45,579 bases of DNA from JBBQXY01 sp038209195 (GTDB taxonomy: Bacteria; Chloroflexota; Ktedonobacteria; Ktedonobacterales; Ktedonobacteraceae): the NCBI GenBank assembly GCA_038209195.1, contig JBBQXY010000026.1, forward strand, positions 1 to 45,579, given 5' to 3'. The notes beneath the pieces were generated by a model that saw only the letters and a list, made by a program, of their open reading frames with translations, did not search any database and was not told the DNA's origin. Made by a program: the position numbers and the translations under genes. Positions 16,406-24,645 of the stretch are shown here, in pieces; position 1 is the stretch's first letter; each line of letters starts with the position of its first letter.

Positions 16406-17059
16406 ATGTTGCATGTGTTGGCAAGCGATCCATTGGCTGCGTGGGGGCAAATTGCGGCTGTTGTGATACTCTTGTATCTGTTTATCTTAATTGTAGTTGG
16501 TCTGGCACTGGCACTGGTCTTGTTTCTTGGACTGGCATGGGTGCGGCAAAAAGCTGAACTTATTAAGAAGCTGCGACCAACGGTGGATAGTATCAATACA
16601 ACGACAGAAGCGGCGATCCACGGAACACTGCAGCCGCCCAGCTCGCAGTATGTTGATGATACGAATGACAAAATCGCACGGTCGGTGGCTAAAGTACCCG
16701 TCTACGCGCAAACTGCCGAGCAGAAGATTGAGCAGGGCAGTGACAAGGTGGCGGGTGCGGTAATCGAGTTTCGCGCTCGTACTGAGATGGCCAAAGGGAT
16801 AGTGAAAGCTTTCTTTTTGCCTGGTTTGAAGGCACGTCCACAGAGCGTGCTGGAGGAAGAAGGTGTTGGCTTCCGCAGCCCAGGCTACAAGATGCTGGTT
16901 GAGCAGAAGGTACCTGCTGATGCAGCGGTTGGATATGGGAGTGGCACTATCCAGGTATCTCAAATCAAGGACGCTCCTGTGGGTGTTGTAAGCGAGACGC
17001 CGAAAGAATTGCGCACTATACCCCCTCGCGCTGACCACAAAGATGTCGCGATTCATTAG
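16406..17059 (+). CDS. hypothetical single-span membrane protein
   Basis: A 217-residue protein starting immediately after the previous stop, with GGAGGAGG inside the upstream gene as its ribosome-binding site. One long hydrophobic segment (residues about 17-45) is followed by a helical, charged region (TAEQKIEQGSDKVAGAVIEFRAR) and a C-terminal part rich in Pro and Gly. Paired with the preceding membrane protein, it suggests a small envelope-associated complex. Function unknown. Its last 17 bases overlap the MFS gene. Confidence 0.7.
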   Translation: MLHVLASDPLAAWGQIAAVVILLYLFILIVVGLALALVLFLGLAWVRQKAELIKKLRPTVDSINTTTEAAIHGTLQPPSSQYVDDTNDKIARSVAKVPVYAQTAEQKIEQGSDKVAGAVIEFRARTEMAKGIVKAFFLPGLKARPQSVLEEEGVGFRSPGYKMLVEQKVPADAAVGYGSGTIQVSQIKDAPVGVVSETPKELRTIPPRADHKDVAIH

Positions 17060-18434
17060 GTATCTGCAACAGTTTGGGCGTTTCACACGAAATGCCCGGC
17101 TGTACTTGATTAGCAATGCGCTCAGTGGTGTTACCACGGGCATACTGCTGGTGCTTTACAATTTGTATCTGGCTTCATTGGGATACAAGGCCGATTTTAT
17201 CGGCCTTGCTTTATTTGCCGCCACGATTGGGGCGGGAGTGGCAATTTTTCCGGCAGGATTTTGCGTCGACCGTTACAGTGGCAAAGTGATTCTGATCTGG
17301 TCGAATCTGCTGATTGGGGTGGCAGGAATTGGGCAAATATTGTTTCGTCAGCCACTACCATTATTGGTGAGTGGCTTTATTGCAGGTATTGGCTTTGCCT
17401 TTGTACTGGTAATCAATGCACCGTTTCTGACTCGCAACAGCGAACCAGAGGAACGCCCTCACCTCTTCAGCTTGAATCTGGTGCTGGGATTGGTGACAAC
17501 AGTGGTGGGTAGCGTTGTTGGGGGAATGTTGCCGCTGTGGTTTCGTGCCATTCCCTGGTTCATGGCTTCATTGCCGACGTGGTTGTCGTGGCTCCTAGCT
17601 GCGCAGGTGCATCCTCGCTCGTACCAATTAGCGCTTCTTTTTGCCGGAGCGATTGCTGGCCCTAGTTTCATCCCACTTTTTCTATTGAGGGAGCCGAGGC
17701 CCCACCGCCGCCCCCCATCCAGGACACCCGCGAGGGGTGTCCCTACCATGGACGACGGAACCTCCGTCCATGGTAGAGGTACCCTTTACGGGTACCTTGG
17801 GGTGGGGAATGGTGTTGGTATGGGCATGGTGGGATTGGGGGTGCGTCTACGGGCTGGTTTAGGGAGCCCGATTTATGTTTTATCGCTGGTGCAGGTGTTT
17901 GTTGGGGCGGGGGCGGGTCTGTTCATTAATTATTTCAACCTGTATTTTGTGGATTACTTAAAAGCATCTCCGGCACTTTTTGGCGTGTTGAATGGTGGGA
18001 CTATTGCTATTGCCGCGCTGTGTACGCTGGCTGCGCCTTGGTTAGCGCAGCGTATTGGCAGGGTGAATGCTATCGCGTTGACGCAGCTGGCGAGTATTCC
18101 CTTGCTGGTCACGCTGGGCTTGACGACGATGTTGCCGTTAGCGGCGCTCTGTTTCCTGTTTCGCCAGGGGTTAATGGATATGTCCAACGGTGTGTTGCAG
18201 GTATTCTCGATGGAGGCGGTGCCTGAGCAGCACCGTGGTATTGCCAATAGTAGTTATCAGGTGGCGTTCCAGGTGCCGGGAGCTTTGACGGCGCCCCTGG
18301 GCGGTTTTCTGATTGCCAACGTGGGTTATACGCCCATCTTTCTTGGCGCGGCGGCGTGCTATTTGTTGGCGATTGGAACGCTGTGGGGCAAATACGGTCG
18401 TGGGAAAGAACCGCAATTGGTCAGTACCAAATAA
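17043..18434 (+). CDS. MFS transporter with an in-frame repeat-derived insertion
   Basis: A 463-residue major facilitator protein with about twelve membrane segments. N-terminal helices show the usual layout and motif-A-like region FCVDRYSGKVILIW. In the central cytoplasmic loop, after LFLLREPRP (about residue 222), roughly 40 residues of Pro/Arg/Gly-rich sequence are encoded by three back-to-back DNA hairpins (17722-17797) before normal sequence resumes at LRAGLGSPIYVLSL. The frame stays open, so the transporter may still work with a longer loop. It overlaps the upstream gene by 17 bases. Substrate unknown. Confidence 0.82.
   Translation: MSRFIRYLQQFGRFTRNARLYLISNALSGVTTGILLVLYNLYLASLGYKADFIGLALFAATIGAGVAIFPAGFCVDRYSGKVILIWSNLLIGVAGIGQILFRQPLPLLVSGFIAGIGFAFVLVINAPFLTRNSEPEERPHLFSLNLVLGLVTTVVGSVVGGMLPLWFRAIPWFMASLPTWLSWLLAAQVHPRSYQLALLFAGAIAGPSFIPLFLLREPRPHRRPPSRTPARGVPTMDDGTSVHGRGTLYGYLGVGNGVGMGMVGLGVRLRAGLGSPIYVLSLVQVFVGAGAGLFINYFNLYFVDYLKASPALFGVLNGGTIAIAALCTLAAPWLAQRIGRVNAIALTQLASIPLLVTLGLTTMLPLAALCFLFRQGLMDMSNGVLQVFSMEAVPEQHRGIANSSYQVAFQVPGALTAPLGGFLIANVGYTPIFLGAAACYLLAIGTLWGKYGRGKEPQLVSTK
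17722..17797 (+). repeat. triple-hairpin insertion inside the MFS gene
   Basis: Three adjacent palindromes: GGACACCC/GGGTGTCC (17722-17742), CTACCATGGAC/GTCCATGGTAG (17743-17776) and AGGTACCC/GGGTACCT (17777-17797). The first matches the GGACGCCC...GGGCGTCC unit at 25323. The coding frame is preserved through all three. Confidence 0.75.
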
Positions 18435-18497
18435 CAGAAGAGCAAACAAAACAGGGAGTCCGAACGGACTCCCTGTTTTGTTTGCTCTTCTGTTATT
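18430..18497. terminator. bidirectional terminator hairpin (33-bp stem) shared by MFS and tatC genes
   Basis: Arms 18430-18462 and 18465-18497 pair perfectly. The arms include the stop codons of both convergent genes (plus-strand TAA at 18432-18434, minus-strand TAA at 18495-18493), with A-rich and T-rich ends giving a U-run in both directions. Confidence 0.8.
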
Positions 18498-19287
18498 TCT
18501 TAATTATCTTGATGAAGATAATTGTCAGTTCGAACAGGCAGGACATGGCAACACCCAGGAAGATGGGGCTGTAGAGGTCCGCACCGGGGGTTAGAAAGGT
18601 TGAGGCAATCCACATTCCGACGTGCGAGGCTGCTCGTTTCTTGATCAGCAACTTTGAGCTAATGATGTCAATCTGTGCCAAGAAAGTCAGTACCAAGGGA
18701 ATTTCAAAGACGATCCCAAAGGCGAGGAGGAAGAATGCTACAAAGGTAAAGTAGCTGCCTGCCGTCACCAATTCAGTAAAGCTATCGGAGGCGAAATTGA
18801 CTAACCATTCGACTGGATAGCGCAGGACGATATACCCAAGGCTAATGCCTGCCGCGAAAAGAACGATACCGACGACGATGAATGGAACGGCATATTTCTT
18901 TTCTTTATCCAATAGACCTGGCGAAATGAATGCCCACAACTGATACAGGATGAAAGGTAGCGCAATGATGAAACCAGCCGCAACAGAGATCATCAGGAAG
19001 ACTGTGAAGCCCTCTGTTATTCCTGTGACTACCAACTTGTGTCCAATGACGTCCGATTGGTTTGTTGGCAATGGTAGTGATAACAGGTAGACGATCTGAT
19101 TGCGGAAAACGAAGGCGGCGATACTGGTAATCACCAGAGCAATTGCCGAGAAGAAGATGCGCTTGCGCAACTCTTCCAGGTGCTCTATGAGTGTCATGGC
19201 AGAGGAATCGTTTGGATCGAGATCTTCTCCATCGGAGGAGAAGATCGTTTCCAAAAGATCCTGCTGCGCTAATTTTTTTGTTGCCAT
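18493..19287 (-). CDS. tatC: Sec-independent protein translocase TatC
   Basis: A 264-residue membrane protein with six hydrophobic helices. The family signature is present: MTLIEHLEELRKRIFFSAIA at the start of the first helix, the FxLYQLWAFISPGL segment and YFTFVAFFLLAFGIVFEIP. TatC recognises the twin-arginine signal and forms the folded-protein export channel with TatA. An N-terminal extension of about 30 residues precedes the core. tatA lies 35 bases upstream. A likely local substrate is the ferritin-like protein at 39955. Confidence 0.95.
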   Translation of the reverse strand: MATKKLAQQDLLETIFSSDGEDLDPNDSSAMTLIEHLEELRKRIFFSAIALVITSIAAFVFRNQIVYLLSLPLPTNQSDVIGHKLVVTGITEGFTVFLMISVAAGFIIALPFILYQLWAFISPGLLDKEKKYAVPFIVVGIVLFAAGISLGYIVLRYPVEWLVNFASDSFTELVTAGSYFTFVAFFLLAFGIVFEIPLVLTFLAQIDIISSKLLIKKRAASHVGMWIASTFLTPGADLYSPIFLGVAMSCLFELTIIFIKIIKK

Positions 19288-19321
19288 ATTTGTTCTCCAA
19301 GTGAGGCATCAACGGCAATGC

Positions 19322-19624
19322 TTAGTCACGTTTCAGATCTGTGCTATTAACGGTCTCGCGCTCAACAACTGAAGAAGGGACTTCGAAGCCATTCTGTTTG
19401 CTGACGTTTTCGCGCTCGATGGACTCGAGTGGGGAGGCTTTGCGTACCTCTTCTTTGATGTCTGCTGGTTCTTCTTTGGGCTGGCTGAGCTCGTTGACGC
19501 CTTTGCGGAACTCTTTGATGCTGCGGCCAATGGCTGAACCCATCTCAGGGAGCTTTTTGGGTCCAAAGATGAGGAGGGCGACGACGAGGATGATGATCAA
19601 CTCAGGCATATGTAATCCAAACAT
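19322..19624 (-). CDS. tatA: TatA/TatB-type twin-arginine translocase subunit
   Basis: A 100-residue protein with the N-terminal membrane helix ELIIILVVALLIFG, the FGPKKLPEMG hinge, the amphipathic helix IGRSIKEFRKGV and an acidic tail. I set the start at the ATG at 19624, about ten bases after GAAAGGA; the longer frame to 19669 has no better site. It assembles the pore with TatC, encoded just downstream. Only one TatA/B-type gene is present here, as in minimal Tat systems. Confidence 0.9.
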   Translation of the reverse strand: MFGLHMPELIIILVVALLIFGPKKLPEMGSAIGRSIKEFRKGVNELSQPKEEPADIKEEVRKASPLESIERENVSKQNGFEVPSSVVERETVNSTDLKRD

Positions 19625-19757
19625 TGTAGTGTGTCCTTTCAGGATGTAGGGAATGTACAGATTGTACAAGTTGTACAGTTTGTCTTAAATTTCGTGAATG
19701 CTACTCAATACTACGTTGAAAATACGACTACGGTTCATAGCAAGGGAGCGGCGTTTC

Positions 19758-20054
19758 TCAGGAATAAGCAGGTTGAGTGCTATCGTGGCTGCTTAAAGCC
19801 GATTCGATTGACTGCAAACTTTCCAGCCCGACTACGAGCAATCCAATCCCTGCTTTGCGCGGTGAGACAAGTTTGAAGATTTGTCTACGGCTGATGCGCT
19901 TTTCGCGCAGGCGGATTGTTACCTGCTGCTGCTCGCGTGCTTCCGCTGTGGCAAGGCGCACAGAGGCAAGGAGACGTGGCTCCAAAGCGAGGGGCGCGGG
20001 CGAAAGATTACCATAATGGCGTAGTAGCAGAGTCTCGATAGAGTCGTTTTCCAT
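19758..20054 (-). CDS. 98-residue protein overlapping the sigma factor gene
   Basis: The frame starts at an ATG at 20054 with GGAG five bases upstream and overlaps the 3' end of the sigma factor gene by 47 bases. It begins MENDSIETLLLRHYGN, then a helical, Arg-rich region (VRLATAEAREQQQ), a KRISRRQIFKLV segment and one mildly hydrophobic stretch (AGIGLLVVGLESL). Position and coupling suggest a regulator of the sigma factor, such as an anti-sigma factor, but no zinc-binding or clear membrane motif is present. Confidence 0.55.
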   Translation of the reverse strand: MENDSIETLLLRHYGNLSPAPLALEPRLLASVRLATAEAREQQQVTIRLREKRISRRQIFKLVSPRKAGIGLLVVGLESLQSIESALSSHDSTQPAYS

Positions 20055-20781
20055 AACTGCTCCAAGAATGTGAGGACGGTGTGTCGAGCTTTTCATCACT
20101 TGACTGTACCCGTTCCTCAGGGTAATGACGTGTCGATGAGTGCTTTTGAGTCCTACCGTTAGTAGTATTGGTGGCAGGCGTATCATTATCACTGCTTTCA
20201 AGGGCGTAGAATTGTTGAAACTGCTTACGGGCGCGAGCAAGACGTTGGCGGACGGCAGCCTCCTGCACTTCTAGCATGGTGGCTATTTCGCTCGTAGAGA
20301 AGTTGCCGAGAATGGAAAGAATCAGGCATTCACGCAATGGTGCCGAGAGTCGGGCTACGGTGCGCTGCACCGCGTCCCGTTCGGCTACGCGCACGGCTGG
20401 ATCATCCGCTTCGTTGCTGCCAAAACCGACTGGTTGTACTGGCGCGGGTCGCTCGTTCAGCCTATCCGCGTCGGCCTCGTCGGTGTTGGTTTCCTGTGTT
20501 CCTTTTTGCAGTTGCGAAAAAGGAATGAAGCGAAAGATGCCGCGCCTTCTGCGCTGCATGCGCACAGTGTTCAGAGCGATACGCATCAGCCAGGCCTTTT
20601 CGTGAAATAGACTTCCGCTCGCGTTGCGGGCGGCGTCGATAGATTTTAGGGCCTGATGAAAGGTATCTTGTGTGAGGTCCTGGCTTTCTTCCCAATCGCC
20701 TGTCATACCATAGATAGTATGGAAGACCAGCTTGCTGTATTTCTGAATGAGTTCTTCTACTGCTTGGTCTGCAGGCAACAT
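20008..20781 (-). CDS. ECF-type sigma-70 family sigma factor
   Basis: A 257-residue alternative sigma factor. Region 2 spans about residues 8-80 (ELIQKYSKLVFHTIYGMTGDW, DLTQDTFHQAL, KAWLMRIALNTVRMQRRRR). A linker of about 60 residues follows, then region 4 (VARLSAPLRECLILSILGNF, STSEIATMLEVQEAAVRQRL). A disordered C-terminal tail of about 50 residues is extra for the family. I choose the ATG at 20781; an in-frame GTG at 20787 is possible, and the ribosome-binding site is weak in either case. It is translationally overlapped by a small partner gene. A repeat copy lies in its promoter region. Confidence 0.88.
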   Translation of the reverse strand: MLPADQAVEELIQKYSKLVFHTIYGMTGDWEESQDLTQDTFHQALKSIDAARNASGSLFHEKAWLMRIALNTVRMQRRRRGIFRFIPFSQLQKGTQETNTDEADADRLNERPAPVQPVGFGSNEADDPAVRVAERDAVQRTVARLSAPLRECLILSILGNFSTSEIATMLEVQEAAVRQRLARARKQFQQFYALESSDNDTPATNTTNGRTQKHSSTRHYPEERVQSSDEKLDTPSSHSWSSYGKRLYRDSATTPLW

Positions 20782-20812
20782 TTTCACGATACTACTCTTT
20801 TTTTCGCGTTTC

Positions 20813-20960
20813 GAGTACTACTCTGTTTTCCTTCATTTGAAATGCCGCCTGCGGCGGCGGGAGAGAGGGAGACTAGGGCGCAGCCCTAGAACCCAATCAA
20901 GGGGCGACGGCCCCTTGCAACCCCACTTTAAATTTCACCTGAAGGTGGTCAGAGTACTAC
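20813..20960 (+). repeat. MITE-like repeat, copy C
   Basis: Full element upstream of the sigma factor gene. Outer flanks TACTCTG...CCTTCATTTGAAAT (left) and its imperfect complement near 20928-20958 (right) show the terminal inverted repeat well. The internal palindrome and both hairpins are present; the second hairpin reads GGGGCGACGGCCCC. Confidence 0.85.
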
Positions 20961-21053
20961 GCGCTCTAGTAACAAAGATGCATGAGGAGGGGGGATTGTG
21001 ACATAGTTTTGTACCAAAATACGTGAGAGCAAAATATTCGTTCAGGGCATACG

Positions 21054-21110
21054 TTTATGTGGTATGCGAGTCGTGCTGCCGGAGGCGGAACGACTCGCAT
21101 ACCACATAAA
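21054..21110. terminator. long hairpin (21-bp stem) after acpP
   Basis: Arms 21054-21074 and 21090-21110 pair perfectly around a 15-base loop. It lies 12 bases beyond the minus-strand acpP stop. Confidence 0.65.
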
Positions 21111-21122
21111 ATAAAGCGTGAG

Positions 21123-21368
21123 TTAGCGCAAATGTTCTTCTATGTAATCTTCGGCTTCTTGCACCGTCGTAATCTTTTCCGCGTCTTCATCTGAGATTTG
21201 GAGCTTAAACTCCTCTTCCAGAGACATAATCAGCTCAACCAGATCAAGAGAGTCTGCGTTCAGATCCTCAACGAAAGATGCGCTGGGAACGACCTCATTT
21301 TCATCGACGCCAAGTTGATCTACCACGATTTTTTTGAGTCGCTCTGTGACTTCAGCATTACTAGACAT
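21123..21368 (-). CDS. acpP: acyl carrier protein
   Basis: An 81-residue acidic carrier protein. The phosphopantetheine attachment Ser is in NADSLDLVELIMSLEEEF, and the surrounding helices match bacterial AcpP. It carries growing acyl chains in fatty-acid synthesis. GAGGTG lies before the ATG, which overlaps the nusB stop as TAATG. In the same run are fabD and coaD, consistent with lipid and cofactor supply. A long hairpin ends the transcript. Confidence 0.95.
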   Translation of the reverse strand: MSSNAEVTERLKKIVVDQLGVDENEVVPSASFVEDLNADSLDLVELIMSLEEEFKLQISDEDAEKITTVQEAEDYIEEHLR

Positions 21369-21814
21369 TATTTCACCTCGCTTTCAGAATTTGGGGTGGA
21401 CAGTTGTTGTGCCCGATTAAATATTGTGCCAAGAACGCCATTGATAAAGCGGCTAGAAGTGTCGCTGCCAAATTGTTTGGCGAGCTCCACCGCTTCGTTA
21501 ATAGCGGCCTTTGCTGGTACCGTATTATTGAACAGAATCTCGTAGATTGCAAGTCTGAGGATATTCTTATCGATGCGGGCCATTTGGTGTAATGGCCATT
21601 CGCGAGCAGCGCTCTGAATATGGGCGTCAATATCAGCCAGATGGTCACAGACTCCGATGACGAGTTCGCTCGCATATTCAACCACTTTGGGTGGTAGATT
21701 GCGATCGTCGGCATGGCGCTGCAAGACCACGGCGGGCGGATGTTGGGCAGTATCGTATTCGTAGAGTGTTTGCAGGGCGATCATTCGTGCTTGTCTGCGT
21801 ATCCCTATTGGCAT
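21368..21814 (-). CDS. nusB: transcription antitermination factor NusB
   Basis: A 148-residue all-helical protein with the NusB pattern: RRQARMIALQTLYEYD at the N-terminus, REWPLHQMARIDKNILRLAIYEI in the middle and KAAINEAVELAKQFGSDTSSRFINGVLG at the C-terminus. NusB works with NusE (S10) at boxA sites for rRNA antitermination. It shares one base with the acpP start, indicating coupled translation. Confidence 0.95.
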   Translation of the reverse strand: MPIGIRRQARMIALQTLYEYDTAQHPPAVVLQRHADDRNLPPKVVEYASELVIGVCDHLADIDAHIQSAAREWPLHQMARIDKNILRLAIYEILFNNTVPAKAAINEAVELAKQFGSDTSSRFINGVLGTIFNRAQQLSTPNSESEVK

Positions 21815-21892
21815 GATAACCTCGCATAGTTGCTAGCTATGCATATGTGTGAGTTTAGCTTGTGCATAACGGCATTTTTCACTGGTAACACC

Positions 21893-22225
21893 TTACGCTA
21901 CATCCTGAATGTAGACATTGACTTCGCGTACTTGCATTCCGACCATGTGCTCGATGGCAGAAGCCACTTCTTCCTGAACGGCTGTACCTACATTCACAAT
22001 ATTTACGTTGGCGACCACTACAATATAGAGGTCCGCGGAGACAGTATTGTCTTTGATGGTCAGAGTAACGCCCTGATGGGGAACTTCGCGCCCCAGGAGG
22101 CGAGACCATTGATCATTGACATTGGCTACACGGGCGACACCAGGAATTTGCAACGCCGCATTGGTCACAATCGTTGAAAGCACCTGACGGGCAACACGTA
22201 CGACCCCTAGCGACTCAGCTACCAT
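21893..22225 (-). CDS. Asp23/Gls24-family envelope stress protein
   Basis: A 110-residue protein of the Asp23 family. The typical pattern is GVVRVARQVLSTIVTNAALQIPGVARV, then an alternating hydrophobic segment DLYIVVVANVNI and VQEEVASAIEHMVGMQVREVNVYI. In Gram-positive bacteria, relatives of this family sit at the membrane and near nusB and fatty-acid genes, as here. GAAGGAG precedes the ATG. It probably starts the asp23-nusB-acpP unit, since about 200 gene-free bases separate it from fabD. Confidence 0.85.
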   Translation of the reverse strand: MVAESLGVVRVARQVLSTIVTNAALQIPGVARVANVNDQWSRLLGREVPHQGVTLTIKDNTVSADLYIVVVANVNIVNVGTAVQEEVASAIEHMVGMQVREVNVYIQDVA

Positions 22226-22428
22226 GTGTTTCTCCTTCTCGAGTGATACTCACTCTCAGTGTGCTGAAACCTGACCAGTGATTGTGCTGTGCTGTCTATC
22301 TTTGTTGCTTACTGCAAAGATATGCGCTTTCCAGGTTCATGTCAAGTATATTGTGCTAATCGGCTACAGAGCAAGCCAAGAGCATGGTTGTTGCTTGAAC
22401 TTTTGCGGTTGGCATGTGCTTGAACGTA

Positions 22429-23481
22429 TTATACCCCATGAAAAAGATTCATATCACGTAGTAAGGCCGTTGCTTTGGCAATATCCGCCATATTACTGAT
22501 AGAAACGGTGGTTACGCCCTTAATGATGCGTTTGACCATACCCGTTAGTGCCTGACCGGGGCCAATCTCGATAAAGACCGTAACGCCCGCATGTGCCAGG
22601 TATTCGATAGTGCGTGTCCACTGGACGGATGAAGCAATCTGTTGTGCGAGTTCTGCCTGAATAGCTGCCACGTTGCTGAGTGGTAGTGCGTCAATATTGC
22701 CGATGACAGGAATGCTGGTATCGTGTATTGGCATTGTAGCAATCATCTGTGCTAGCCCATTAGCGGCAGGTTGCATCACGGGTGAATGAAAGGCTCCACT
22801 TACTGCAAGGGGAATGACGCGCTTGGCTCCGCGTTCTTTCGCCAGTGACATAGCTTTCTCTAGGGCCTGCTGTTCACCAGAGATGACAATCTGTCCGGGG
22901 GCATTGAAATTGGCGACGATGACGTGTCCCTTTCCGGGATGGCGCGTTTTATCTGTCTCGTTCGTCTGGTCCTCTGCCAAAGCTGTCAGGGTTGTCTCTG
23001 TTGCCTCCTGGCAGATGTCCTGTAGTGGTTCGGCGTCCATGCCAATAATGGCGGCCATACCACCGGGACAGACGGTTCCTTCATGGTGCATGAGTCGTCC
23101 TCGTTCGCGTACTAACAAGGCTGCACTGTGTAGATCGAGCACACCAGAAGCGACCAGGGCGGAATACTCTCCGACGCTATGCCCGGCGGTAAAGCTAGGA
23201 ACAAGTGGGAATGACCAGGAAGAGTTTTGTGGTGAGAAAGCTTCTTGAAAGGCGGCTAAAAGGGCCAGACTGACGGTTACAATGGCGGGTTGAGCATTGA
23301 TGGTTTCGCGTAAGGTTTCATCAGGGCCGTTGAAACAGAGCGTGCTGAGAGGAAATCCTAACGCTGCGTCTACGGTCTCAAACACTGCTCGTGCAGTGGT
23401 GGACGCTGCAAAGACGTCAGCACCCATGCCTACCGCCTGGCTACCTTGTCCAGGGAAAAGAAAGGCGACTTGTGTCGTCAT
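22429..23481 (-). CDS. fabD: malonyl-CoA:ACP transacylase
   Basis: A 350-residue FabD. FLFPGQGSQAVGMG opens the protein, the nucleophile Ser is in TAGHSVGEYSALVASG, the active-site Arg region is LVRERGRLM, and the His is in SGAFHSPVMQPA. It loads malonyl units onto ACP, which is encoded 1 kb downstream. An insertion of about 35 residues (TTLTALAEDQTNETDKTRH region) makes it slightly longer than the usual 310. It follows rpmF and DUF177 in a conserved order. Confidence 0.93.
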   Translation of the reverse strand: MTTQVAFLFPGQGSQAVGMGADVFAASTTARAVFETVDAALGFPLSTLCFNGPDETLRETINAQPAIVTVSLALLAAFQEAFSPQNSSWSFPLVPSFTAGHSVGEYSALVASGVLDLHSAALLVRERGRLMHHEGTVCPGGMAAIIGMDAEPLQDICQEATETTLTALAEDQTNETDKTRHPGKGHVIVANFNAPGQIVISGEQQALEKAMSLAKERGAKRVIPLAVSGAFHSPVMQPAANGLAQMIATMPIHDTSIPVIGNIDALPLSNVAAIQAELAQQIASSVQWTRTIEYLAHAGVTVFIEIGPGQALTGMVKRIIKGVTTVSISNMADIAKATALLRDMNLFHGV

Positions 23482-23554
23482 TGTACATCACTCTTTATGC
23501 AGGGACGGCAAATGAGTACGTCATTGTTACCGTCCCCTGGCTGACAATAGTTTC

Positions 23555-23746
23555 TTATTTAGTTTTTGATTTTGGCAAGAATACCTGGCGTCCGCGATAG
23601 GTGCCACAGTTTGGGCAGGCATGGTGCGAAAGTCGGGGTTTTTTGCATTGTGGACAGGCCACCAATTGTGGTAGGTCCAGGTGCAGGTGAGATCGTCGCT
23701 CGCCTTGGCGAGCATGTGATGTTCGTTGCTTTGGTAGTGCTCCCAT
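23555..23746 (-). CDS. rpmF: 50S ribosomal protein L32
   Basis: A 63-residue zinc-ribbon ribosomal protein: ALPKQRTSHARQGERRSH at the N-terminus, CPQCKKPRLSHHACPNC as the four-cysteine zinc site, then GTYRGRQV. GAGGAG lies upstream of the ATG at 23746. In bacteria rpmF commonly follows the DUF177 gene and precedes fatty-acid genes, and it does so here. The C+ form (Cys-rich) suggests zinc-replete expression. Confidence 0.93.
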   Translation of the reverse strand: MGALPKQRTSHARQGERRSHLHLDLPQLVACPQCKKPRLSHHACPNCGTYRGRQVFLPKSKTK

Positions 23747-23835
23747 TGTATAATTTCTCCTCTTCCACCAGTATTGTATCCTGATAGGAAATCAGGTAAA
23801 CCTACTTGTGTCTACTTTTTCTACTAATGAGCTAA

Positions 23836-23972
23836 GAGTGCTCTTTTTTTCTTCAATTAAATGCCGCCTACGGCGGCGGGGGAAGGGGGAACTAGGGCGC
23901 AGCCCTAGGACCCAGTCAAGGGGTTGCACCCCTTGCATCCCTGCTTGTTACGTAAAGATCAACAAAGCACTA
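23836..23972 (+). repeat. MITE-like repeat, copy D
   Basis: Lies between rpmF and DUF177, splitting a normally compact gene pair. The core is complete at 23863-23942; the second hairpin is the GGGGTTGCACCCC variant. The right terminal repeat reaches into the stop codon of the DUF177 gene at 23970-23972. Confidence 0.85.
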
Positions 23973-24497
23973 ATCAGAACTGTTTTGTAATAGTTTTGCT
24001 AGTACGTTAAAGCGTGTATCGACTTCTGGTTGGCAGTCGCATGGGCCAAGATTGAGATCATGCCCACATTGTGGACAGAGCCCAGCGCAATCTTCCGTGC
24101 AGAGAGTCACCATTGGCAGTGTCAACAGCACCCGTTGCCGTATCGCCTCGGTGAGATCAATCAGGTGGTGATCGTCGATGGGGAAGGCATCTTCCTCTTC
24201 GGTTGGCGGTAACGCTATACCAGTAAGAATATCCACGGTTGGATAAAATTGCTCCATGAAGGGAACATGTGTGAGCTGCTCAAAGGTTTTCAAGCAGCGG
24301 GTACATGCCAGTTCGAGGGTCAAATCTACCCAACCATCAACCAGTAAACCCTGGTTGGTGCGGCGGATGCGCACATGCCCGTCAATTGGGCCAATCACCT
24401 TGAGGTCTTCGTCGAGCTGAGTTGTATCTTCATGGATCGTATACTCAAGCGAGGTTCCGACCGAGGCCTTCATGAGTTGCGCCACATTATAAAGCAT
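23970..24497 (-). CDS. DUF177/YceD-family protein
   Basis: A 175-residue protein. The family pattern is present: VDGWVDLTLELACTRCLKTFEQ with a first Cys pair, then LTEAIRQRVLLTLPMVTLC and a C-terminal zinc-like CPQCGHDLNLGPCDC cluster. YceD-type proteins are linked to 23S rRNA accumulation and are nearly always encoded before rpmF. I set the start at the ATG at 24497, about 11 bases after AAAGGA; the longer frame is not supported. A repeat element now separates it from rpmF. Confidence 0.88.
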   Translation of the reverse strand: MLYNVAQLMKASVGTSLEYTIHEDTTQLDEDLKVIGPIDGHVRIRRTNQGLLVDGWVDLTLELACTRCLKTFEQLTHVPFMEQFYPTVDILTGIALPPTEEEDAFPIDDHHLIDLTEAIRQRVLLTLPMVTLCTEDCAGLCPQCGHDLNLGPCDCQPEVDTRFNVLAKLLQNSSD

Positions 24498-24645
24498 TGG
24501 GTTTCGTGTCCTTTCCACAGAGTGTGACAATATCTTCAGCGAGAAATATGGTATGGCGCAACCTGGCTGATACAGTGCTGCTCTGCGGTGCTCGTTTATT
24601 ATAGTCAAGCGCGTTGCTAGTGTCAAGTCCTGGGTACTCAGATAC

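Noticed and set aside
17188..17208. AAGGCCGAT/ATCGGCCTT hairpin near the start of the MFS gene
   Set aside because: It encodes a normal membrane-helix boundary (KADFIGLA) and shows no link to any repeat; probably chance.
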